From: Alphaproteobacteria bacterium | GTDB lineage: Bacteria; Pseudomonadota; Alphaproteobacteria; Rickettsiales; SXRF01 | Length of the DNA: 9,675 nucleotides | Direction: 5' to 3' | NCBI GenBank assembly: GCA_020050695.1 | Contig: JAGVKI010000167.1 | Coordinates: 1 to 9,675 of the forward strand | Shown: piece by piece, positions 1 through 5,099 of the stretch | Layout of the letters: each line of letters begins with the position of its first letter | Numbering within the stretch: the first letter of the stretch is position 1 | Position numbers and translations under genes: made by a program | Notes under the pieces: model-generated | What the model was told of the DNA's origin: nothing | What the model saw: only the letters and a program-made list of their open reading frames with translations | The model's database searches: none

Positions 1-231
1 AGCGACATCGTAAAGCAGATAAAAGAACTCATCGAAACCCGCGTGCGCCCAGCCGTAGCACAGGATGGCGGCGACATTATTTTCCGCCGCTTCCATGATG
101 GTATCGTGGAACTCGAACTGCACGGCGCATGCTCGGGCTGCCCAAGTTCTACCGCTACACTTAAGAACGGCATTGAAAACATGCTCAAGCACTACGTACC
201 GGAAGTGGTTGCCGTAGAAGCGGTAATGTAA
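1..231 (+). CDS. Nfu/NifU C-terminal-type Fe-S cluster scaffold, 3' end (partial)
   Basis: The reading frame is open from base 1, so the 5' part lies outside the window; 76 residues and a TAA stop are visible. They form an almost complete NifU C-terminal (Nfu) domain. An amphipathic start leads into the signature [11 protein letters not shown], then a hydrophobic strand, then the cysteine motif GACSGCPSS, with the two Cys at visible residues 44 and 47 (CxxC). In this family the CxxC pair binds a [4Fe-4S] cluster at a dimer interface and hands it to apo-proteins in the cytoplasm. Whether the full protein carries the N-terminal Nfu_N domain common in alphaproteobacteria (roughly 180-190 residues in total) cannot be seen. 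A GTG at 43 is in frame, but starting there would cut into the domain, so it is not the true start. The family assignment is firm; the exact role (house Nfu versus nitrogen-fixation NifU) is open, and nothing nearby suggests nitrogen fixation. Confidence 0.9.
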   Translation, partial: SDIVKQIKELIETRVRPAVAQDGGDIIFRRFHDGIVELELHGACSGCPSSTATLKNGIENMLKHYVPEVVAVEAVM

Positions 232-280
232 TATCAAGTAGGCCTCCCAAGCCGCATTATTTTCTCAAGGATTGCCGCCA
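232..280 (+). other. Intergenic gap before secF, no clear signal
   Basis: At 49 nt this is the longest gene-free stretch in the window. It contains the secF ribosome site at its end. I see no inverted repeat followed by a T-run and no convincing -35/-10 pair, so it gives no evidence of a transcription break between the Nfu gene and secF. Confidence 0.5.
267..270 (+). promoter_or_regulatory. Ribosome binding site that decides the secF start
   Basis: AAGG sits 10 nt before the ATG at 281. The alternative in-frame TTG at 272 would have only one base of spacing, so ATG 281 is the better start. Confidence 0.6.
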
Positions 281-1198
281 ATGCCCCTTCGTTTGTTTCC
301 AAATAAAACCAACTATGATTTTATGGGCAGGCGCTGGCATGGCTTCAGTATTTCGATCATCATCACGGTGATGGCAACCATCATGCTGTTTCTACATGGC
401 CTCAATCTCGGTATCGATTTTACCGGCGGCATATTGATGGAAATCCACACAGAAAAGCCCGAAGATCTCGGCCATGTGCGCGAAAAACTCAGCGGCCATA
501 ACCTGGGCGAAATATCGCTGCAAAATCTAGGCAGCCCCAATGACATCATGATCCGCATACAGATAAGCGGCGATGAAGAGCAGGGCAAAATAATTGCGCA
601 GGTAAAAAACATACTGGGCGAAGCCATCAAGCAACCGCTGGATTACCGTAAAATCGACTTCGTGGGCCCGACCATCGGCGGCGAACTGGTGCGCGGCGGC
701 ATACTGGCCGTGCTTGGCTCGTTTGCGTCCATCATGTGCTATGTATGGCTGCGCTTTGAATGGCAGTATGGCGTTGGCGCTATCTTAGCGCTGTTCCATG
801 ACACCATCATGATGATCGGCTTTTTTGCCATTACCCAGTTTGAATTCGGCCTGACCGCACTGGCTGCGATTCTCACCGTTATCGGTTACTCCATCAATGA
901 CTCGGTGGTAATTTACGACCGTATCCGCGAGAACATGCGCCGCTATAAGAAAATGTCCGTATTCGATCTGATCAACCGCAGCATGAATGACACATTGTCA
1001 CGCACCATCCTTACTGCATCGACCACATTGCTTGCAGCGCTCGCCCTTGCCATTTTCGGCGGCGAAGTGATACGCGGCTTTTCCGCAGCCATGGTGTTTG
1101 GCGTACTGATCGGCACACATTCCTCGATCTTTATTTCGGCCCCTGCGCTTTATTACCTGAACCTTCGCCCGCACGTTCCTGAACCGCAGCCGGCATGA
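281..1198 (+). CDS. secF: Protein translocase subunit SecF
   Basis: SecF is the inner-membrane partner of SecD. The SecDF complex uses the proton motive force to help pull preproteins through SecYEG from the periplasmic side. From ATG 281 the protein has 305 residues, a usual SecF length. Visible parts are a first membrane helix (about 22-41), then GIDFTGG (44-50), a periplasmic domain (about 52-125), and GPTIGGEL (129-136). Five further helices lie at about 139-157, 163-184, 188-211, 244-262 and 265-292. The signature IGYSINDSVVIYDRIREN (201-218) is intact, as is the conserved basic/polar stretch SMNDTLSRTILTASTT (234-249). An in-frame TTG at 272 would add three residues but lacks a properly spaced ribosome site. 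SecD is normally encoded immediately upstream, often after yajC; here the upstream gene is Nfu, and the next gene is a MaoC hydratase 10 nt downstream. The call is firm. Confidence 0.97.
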   Translation: MPLRLFPNKTNYDFMGRRWHGFSISIIITVMATIMLFLHGLNLGIDFTGGILMEIHTEKPEDLGHVREKLSGHNLGEISLQNLGSPNDIMIRIQISGDEEQGKIIAQVKNILGEAIKQPLDYRKIDFVGPTIGGELVRGGILAVLGSFASIMCYVWLRFEWQYGVGAILALFHDTIMMIGFFAITQFEFGLTALAAILTVIGYSINDSVVIYDRIRENMRRYKKMSVFDLINRSMNDTLSRTILTASTTLLAALALAIFGGEVIRGFSAAMVFGVLIGTHSSIFISAPALYYLNLRPHVPEPQPA

Positions 1199-1208
1199 GA
1201 GATAACCC

Positions 1209-1658
1209 ATGAGCACACTTCCTGATTTCCATGGCCTGCGCGGCTATTATTTTGAAGAACTCAAAGTAGGAATGCAGGAAGTATTCAGCCGTACCATTAC
1301 CGATACGGACATTAAATTATTCGCAGGCGTCTCCGGTGACACCAACCCCATGCATCTCAACGAGGAATACGCGCAAAGCACGCCTTTTGGCGGGTGTATT
1401 GTCTATGGCATGCTGACAGCAAGCCTCATCTCTGCCGTCATTGGCACAAAGCTGCCCGGACCCGGATGTATCTACATGAACCAGACGCTTAAATTCACCG
1501 CGCCCGTGCGCGTGGGCGATACGGTCTATGCCGTCGTGCGCGTCAAGGAACTGTTCGCCGATAAAAAACGCGCCGTGCTCGATACCAAATGCTACGTGAA
1601 GGACACGGTGGTCATCGACGGCGAGGCGCTGATTAAAGTACCATCACAACAAGGATAG
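1209..1658 (+). CDS. MaoC-like (R)-specific enoyl-CoA hydratase family protein
   Basis: This is a 149-residue single hot-dog-fold protein. The hydratase-2 signature is complete: FAGVSGDTNPMHLNEEYA (38-55), with the catalytic Asp44 and His49 pair used by PhaJ/MaoC enzymes to add water to trans-2-enoyl-CoA and give (R)-3-hydroxyacyl-CoA. It is followed by TPFGGCIVYGML (58-69), the usual segment after the signature, and a C-terminal strand pair. Single-domain members of this length are cytoplasmic dimers. They serve polyhydroxyalkanoate supply (PhaJ), fatty-acid or branched-acid metabolism, or remain uncharacterised; no PHA or beta-oxidation gene is next to it, so the substrate is not assigned. 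The ATG at 1209 starts 10 nt after the secF stop, with only a weak GAGA-type ribosome site, which suggests coupling to secF translation. Family call firm, physiological role unknown. Confidence 0.9.
   Translation: MSTLPDFHGLRGYYFEELKVGMQEVFSRTITDTDIKLFAGVSGDTNPMHLNEEYAQSTPFGGCIVYGMLTASLISAVIGTKLPGPGCIYMNQTLKFTAPVRVGDTVYAVVRVKELFADKKRAVLDTKCYVKDTVVIDGEALIKVPSQQG
1651..1655 (+). promoter_or_regulatory. Ribosome binding site supporting the ribF GTG start
   Basis: AAGGA lies 7 nt before the GTG at 1663, inside the last codons of the MaoC gene. It supports a GTG start that leaves the N-terminal GNFDGVHAGH motif at its normal position near residue 23. Confidence 0.65.
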
Positions 1659-1662
1659 TTCT

Positions 1663-2604
1663 GTGCTTCGCATCATACGTGACCATCAGCATTGCCCTGC
1701 TTCTGCCCAAGGCGCCGTTATTGCGCTGGGTAATTTCGATGGCGTGCATGCGGGCCACCGCTCCATTATCAATCAGGCAAAAGACATAGCCCAGACAATC
1801 GGTGCACCCGCTGCGGTCATGACATTTGAACCGCACCCGCGTGAGTTTTTCGCGCGGGAAAAATCGCGCCTGCGCATGTATCCGCTATCGCAGAAACTCG
1901 AACTGCTGGAAGAAGCCGGCATCGAACTGGTATTCATGATGCGTTTCAATAAAACGCTGGCCAGCACATCGGCGCAGGGCTTTGTAGAAGATATTTTACA
2001 TAAACATCTCAAAGCCCGCCACGTGGTCACCGGGTTTAATTTTGCCTTTGGCAAAGGCCGCGAGGGCAACACGCAAACACTGGCAGAATATGCGCAGAAA
2101 GCTGGCTTTGGCTTTACGGCCTGCCCACAGGTGCAGATCGATGGCAAAACCGTATCCTCCAGCGCTATCCGTGAATTTCTGGCAGGCGGCGACATCGAAA
2201 AGGCCGACCAGTTGCTGGGCGAACCCTACCGCCTGCGCGGACGCGTGCGCCCCGGTGCACAGCGTGGCCGCACACTGGGCTTTCATACCGCCAATATCGC
2301 TATCGCACCGTTATTTAAGCCGCGTTACGGCGTGTATGCCGTGCGTGCGCGTGTTGGTAGCCACGGCACATGGCACCAGGCCATTGCCAATATCGGCGTT
2401 AAGCCCACCTTCAATCCCAGCGAGCCGCTTTTGGAAGTGCATATCTTCGATTTCGACCAGATGATTTACGGCAAAATACTTGAAGTAGAGTTCCTGGAGT
2501 TCCTGCGCCCGGAAATGTGCTTCGTAAACGTCGAAGCACTGGTGCAGCAGATCGAACTGGATATTGCGCATGCCAAGGAAGTACATTACGAGGACGGCAA
2601 GTAA
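1663..2604 (+). CDS. ribF: Bifunctional FAD synthetase / riboflavin kinase
   Basis: RibF phosphorylates riboflavin to FMN and then adenylylates FMN to FAD in the cytoplasm. The length, 313 residues, is typical. The N-terminal FMN adenylyltransferase module shows GNFDGVHAGH (23-32), the nucleotidyl-transferase loop; TFEPHPREFF; FVEDIL; VTGFNFAFGKGREGN; and VSSSAIREFL (164-173). The C-terminal riboflavin kinase module starts at about 185 with LGEPYRLRGRV, followed by GRTLGFHTANI, YGVYAVRA, ANIGVKPTFN, the strand with the expected catalytic Glu258 (LEVHIFDFD), and YGKILEVEFLEFLRPEMCF. One oddity: the kinase metal/ATP motif, normally PTAN, reads HTAN (His208, Thr209, Asn211), so the proline is lost while Thr and Asn are kept. 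The start is GTG, 4 nt after the MaoC stop, with a good ribosome site. The stop overlaps the lspA start by one base (TAATG). In E. coli and many relatives ileS separates ribF from lspA; it is absent here. Confidence 0.97.
   Translation: MLRIIRDHQHCPASAQGAVIALGNFDGVHAGHRSIINQAKDIAQTIGAPAAVMTFEPHPREFFAREKSRLRMYPLSQKLELLEEAGIELVFMMRFNKTLASTSAQGFVEDILHKHLKARHVVTGFNFAFGKGREGNTQTLAEYAQKAGFGFTACPQVQIDGKTVSSSAIREFLAGGDIEKADQLLGEPYRLRGRVRPGAQRGRTLGFHTANIAIAPLFKPRYGVYAVRARVGSHGTWHQAIANIGVKPTFNPSEPLLEVHIFDFDQMIYGKILEVEFLEFLRPEMCFVNVEALVQQIELDIAHAKEVHYEDGK
2590..2594 (+). promoter_or_regulatory. Ribosome binding site that decides the lspA start
   Basis: GAGGA lies 9 nt before the ATG at 2604. The open frame reaches further upstream (an in-frame start at 2517), but that extension lies wholly within ribF and would add non-conserved residues before the LspA N-terminus. 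Confidence 0.65.
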
Positions 2605-3128
2605 TGATCCCGGTCAAAATCCCGACTGTAACCATTGCCCGCCCGCGCCTTTTTGCAGGTAGCCTTCTGCTGGCGCTTATCATGCTGCTGCTCGACCAGG
2701 CCAGCAAACAGGCATTGCTCGCCTATTTTCCGCAAGACCAGCATGAAATCGTGCTTACCCCGTTCTTTAATCTCGTAAAGGTCTGGAATTACGGCGTAAG
2801 TTTCGGCATGTTCGCCGATCAGCGCCAGCCGCTCATTCTTACCATGGTATCACTTGTCATCATTATCGCCCTGCTGGTATGGCTGGCCAGAAGCACCGAT
2901 AAAGTGCTGGGGTTTGGCCTGGGCATGGTTATTGGCGGGGCCATAGGCAATATCATTGACCGCATACGCTTTGGCGCGGTGGCGGATTTCCTGGATTTCC
3001 ATGTGGCCGGCTACCACTGGCCTGCCTTTAATATTGCAGACAGCTGCATATTCATAGGGGTTGTACTTTTATGCGTGCACAGTATGTTAGCAGAAACCAA
3101 ACCACTAACCAAAGGACCGTTGGAATGA
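2604..3128 (+). CDS. lspA: Lipoprotein signal peptidase (signal peptidase II)
   Basis: LspA is an inner-membrane aspartyl protease that removes the signal peptide of prolipoproteins after lipid attachment at the lipobox cysteine. From ATG 2604 it has 174 residues, a normal length. Four membrane helices can be seen (about 15-33, 76-95, 101-116, 144-161). The motifs are in order: LLDQASK (29-35), FFNLVKVWNYGVSFGMF (54-70), GGAIGNIIDR (111-120), then VADFLDF with catalytic Asp128, and FNIADS with catalytic Asp146. The GVSFG core replaces the GxAFS of gammaproteobacterial enzymes; from general knowledge this variant is common in alphaproteobacteria. The start overlaps the ribF stop by one base. 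The stop overlaps the start of the next gene by four bases (ATGA), and that gene encodes a lipoprotein that LspA should process. The call is firm. Confidence 0.97.
   Translation: MIPVKIPTVTIARPRLFAGSLLLALIMLLLDQASKQALLAYFPQDQHEIVLTPFFNLVKVWNYGVSFGMFADQRQPLILTMVSLVIIIALLVWLARSTDKVLGFGLGMVIGGAIGNIIDRIRFGAVADFLDFHVAGYHWPAFNIADSCIFIGVVLLCVHSMLAETKPLTKGPLE
3112..3116 (+). promoter_or_regulatory. Ribosome binding site that decides the lipoprotein gene start
   Basis: AAGGA lies 8 nt before the ATG at 3125. Starting there gives a short basic N-region, a hydrophobic helix and a lipobox. The longer in-frame start at 3071 would put 18 extra polar residues in front of the signal peptide. Confidence 0.7.
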
Positions 3129-3784
3129 CCTCCTGCGTGAAAAGCCTGCGTTTGATTGCTACCACCACCAGCCTTGGTGTGAGCCTTGCATTGCTGGGTG
3201 CCTGCAGCAGCGGCAACGTGAAAGAGACCCTTGGCATCAACCGCGTCGCACCGGATGAATTCCGCGTAGTATCGCGCCCGCCGCTTACCGTACCGCCACA
3301 ATTCAGCCTGCTGCCGCCGAGCATTGAAGCCGACGCACCGGGTCAGGTGCCTGCCTCCGATACCGCACGCGACGTAGTCATGGGCGGACAGGTGCCTGCT
3401 GATAATCTCGGCGGCGGCCCGGCGGCTGATACCGCTGTAGCGCCCGTGGCCAGCAAGAATATTGGCAAAGCTAAAGCCGCTTCCGGTGCATCTGCCGCAG
3501 AGGAAAACTTCCTGAAGCAGGCCGGTACTCCGGCAGCTGACCCATCCATCCGCAAGCAGCTGGTGGAAGAACGCGTTACCAAACAGATTACCGAAGAAGA
3601 AGAAGGCTGGTGGGATAGAATGTCAATTCTGCCTAAGGCAAACGACCCTACCGTTGACGCCTCCAAGGAAGCTGAGCGTATCAAGGAAAATGAGGACACG
3701 GGCAAGCCCGCCAATGAAGGCGAAACAGCTGTCGTGAAACCCACCGACCGCGGGGTTCTTGGCCGTATTCTTGGCGACGATTAA
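3125..3784 (+). CDS. DUF3035 / BamF-type outer-membrane lipoprotein
   Basis: This is a 219-residue predicted lipoprotein. Residues 1-26 form a lipoprotein signal peptide (basic start with Lys6 and Arg9, hydrophobic core, lipobox LGAC) with the lipid-bearing Cys27 followed by Ser-Ser, which favours outer-membrane sorting. Just after it comes APDEFRVVSRPPLTVPP (42-58), the hallmark of the alphaproteobacterial DUF3035 family. That family includes BamF, described as an accessory subunit of the Caulobacter beta-barrel assembly complex. The rest is low-complexity, Ala/Pro/Gly- and then Glu/Lys-rich, probably largely disordered. It has a short internal repeat (GQVPA at 73-77 and 88-92), a WW pair at 162-163 and a C-terminus ending GRILGDD. 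It overlaps lspA by four bases. The family call rests mainly on the VSRPPLTVPP motif, the lipobox and the position after lspA; a BamF role here is inference. Confidence 0.85.
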   Translation: MTSCVKSLRLIATTTSLGVSLALLGACSSGNVKETLGINRVAPDEFRVVSRPPLTVPPQFSLLPPSIEADAPGQVPASDTARDVVMGGQVPADNLGGGPAADTAVAPVASKNIGKAKAASGASAAEENFLKQAGTPAADPSIRKQLVEERVTKQITEEEEGWWDRMSILPKANDPTVDASKEAERIKENEDTGKPANEGETAVVKPTDRGVLGRILGDD

Positions 3785-3815
3785 TCCACCCCTAGATACA
3801 AAAGGGTAAGCAGGA
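3785..3815 (+). other. Intergenic gap before pgi, ribosome site only
   Basis: The 31-nt gap holds AAAGGG at 3801-3806, 9 nt before the pgi ATG. A four-base complement (ACCC 3788-3791 with GGGT 3804-3807) could weakly fold over this site, but it is too short to call a terminator or a switch. Confidence 0.45.
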
Positions 3816-5099
3816 ATGCTCTACCAGCATATCACCGATTATTGCTTTAAAGAACATACCGGCACGCATGGCATAAGCCGCGCCAGTGTGGACGCGCTGC
3901 TTGAGCGCCTGACTCCTGGCATGGCAAAGCTGGCCGCGCGCCAGAACCTGAGCGCCAACCCGCTTATGGATATTGCCGAATATACCGGCGATCTGGACGC
4001 CATTGAATCGCTCGCGCGCGATTTGCGTAAGCAGTTTTCCACGGTGATTGTCGCAGGGACCGGCGGCTCCGGCCTATCGGGACGCACGCTTACCTCGCTG
4101 GTGCCCTACCACAGGAAACCCGATGTGCATTTCCTGGAAAATATCGACCCGGATATGATGGACCCGCTGCTGGCACGGCTGGACATTGAAGAAACCTGCT
4201 TCCTGGTGATCAGCAAATCCGGCGCAACCGCCGAAACGCTCAGCCAGTTCTATACCCTGCTGGAATATGCCAATAGCAGCCTGGGCAAGGACAAAGCTAG
4301 AGAGCATTTCATTGTCATCACCCAGCCCGGCGCGAGCCCATTGCGCGATACGGCAGAAACGCTGGGCATGATGATACTCGACCATGCGCCTGATATTGGA
4401 GGGCGTTTTTGTATCCTGACCAATGTCGGCCTGCTGCCCGCGGCACTTGCTGGCCTTGATATACGCGCTATCCGCCGCGGCGCACAGACAGTGGTTGCGC
4501 AGCTCGACAGCGCAAAACATGCCGCCGATTGCTATCCGGCCTTTGGCGCCGCGCTGCAATATGCCTTCTTAGAGCAGGGCTTTCCCATCACGGTGATGCT
4601 GCCTTATGCCGAGCGCCTTGCAGGATTTTCCTCCTGGTATCGCCAGAACTGGGCGGAAAGCCTTGGCAAACAGGGCAGGGGATCAACACCGATCCGCGCC
4701 ATCGGCACCACCGACCAGCATAGCCAGCTGCAGCTGTATCTTGACGGCCCGAAGGATAAACTCTTCCACATGATCATGCTGGCGCGAAAGGGCACGGGCC
4801 GCAAAATATATGCGCCCGATACCGCGCAGCTTTCCTATCTCAAAGACAAGACACTCGGCGATGTCATGGCTGCCGAACAGAAGGCCACCTTTGAAAGCCT
4901 GGTCAACAACCACTGCCCGGTACGCCTGTTCAGGCTCGATACCCTGAGCGAAGAAGCCATGGGCGCACTGCTGATGCATTTTATGCTGGAAATCATCCTG
5001 ATTGCGGAATTGCTGGCGGTAAATCCGTTCGACCAGCCTGCCGTGGAAGAAGGCAAGATCCTCGCACGCGACTATCTACTCAAGGGAGAACTGGCCTAA
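3816..5099 (+). CDS. pgi: Glucose-6-phosphate isomerase, short form
   Basis: Pgi interconverts glucose-6-phosphate and fructose-6-phosphate in the cytoplasm, linking glycolysis/gluconeogenesis with sugar-nucleotide supply. The protein has 427 residues, well short of the roughly 550 of the E. coli enzyme and close to the compact forms of Gram-positive bacteria. Visible motifs are GTGGSGLSGR (81-90) and SKSGATAET (133-141), which bind the sugar phosphate; GGRFCILTNVGLLPAAL (195-211); QNWAESLGKQGRG (277-289), with expected catalytic Glu281; DQHSQLQLYLDGP (300-312), with ring-opening His302; and NPFDQPAVEEGK (403-414), with Lys414. The second PROSITE-type signature fits. The first does not fit exactly, because Cys199 stands where Ser or Thr is usual, and the first phosphate loop is also divergent. 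A phosphomannose isomerase activity cannot be ruled out but is less likely, given the His and Lys motifs. The ATG has AAAGGG (3801-3806) 9 nt upstream. The stop directly abuts the mutL start. Confidence 0.93.
   Translation: MLYQHITDYCFKEHTGTHGISRASVDALLERLTPGMAKLAARQNLSANPLMDIAEYTGDLDAIESLARDLRKQFSTVIVAGTGGSGLSGRTLTSLVPYHRKPDVHFLENIDPDMMDPLLARLDIEETCFLVISKSGATAETLSQFYTLLEYANSSLGKDKAREHFIVITQPGASPLRDTAETLGMMILDHAPDIGGRFCILTNVGLLPAALAGLDIRAIRRGAQTVVAQLDSAKHAADCYPAFGAALQYAFLEQGFPITVMLPYAERLAGFSSWYRQNWAESLGKQGRGSTPIRAIGTTDQHSQLQLYLDGPKDKLFHMIMLARKGTGRKIYAPDTAQLSYLKDKTLGDVMAAEQKATFESLVNNHCPVRLFRLDTLSEEAMGALLMHFMLEIILIAELLAVNPFDQPAVEEGKILARDYLLKGELA
5083..5088 (+). promoter_or_regulatory. Ribosome binding site for mutL inside the pgi end
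   Basis: AGGGAG lies within the final pgi codons, 11 nt before the mutL ATG at 5100. Translation of mutL thus depends on sequence that is still part of pgi. Confidence 0.5.

Noticed and set aside
2042..2464. A 140-codon + strand open frame inside ribF.
   Set aside because: It sits in another frame within the conserved RibF kinase region; its product is Arg/Ala/Pro-rich with no domain.
2517..2603. Upstream extension of the lspA frame.
   Set aside because: It lies within ribF, adds 29 non-conserved residues, and the ATG at 2604 has the better ribosome site and the normal LspA length.
3071..3124. Upstream extension of the lipoprotein frame.
   Set aside because: It would bury the signal peptide behind 18 polar residues; ATG 3125 has AAGGA at correct spacing and overlaps lspA as ATGA.
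3788..3807. Possible hairpin in the gap before pgi (ACCC with GGGT).
   Set aside because: Only four pairs with a mismatch next to them and no following T-run; too weak for a terminator or riboswitch.
4074..4559. Long open frame on the - strand opposite pgi.
   Set aside because: The + strand encodes Pgi with intact motifs here; the antisense frame shows no recognisable domain and is a codon-bias shadow.
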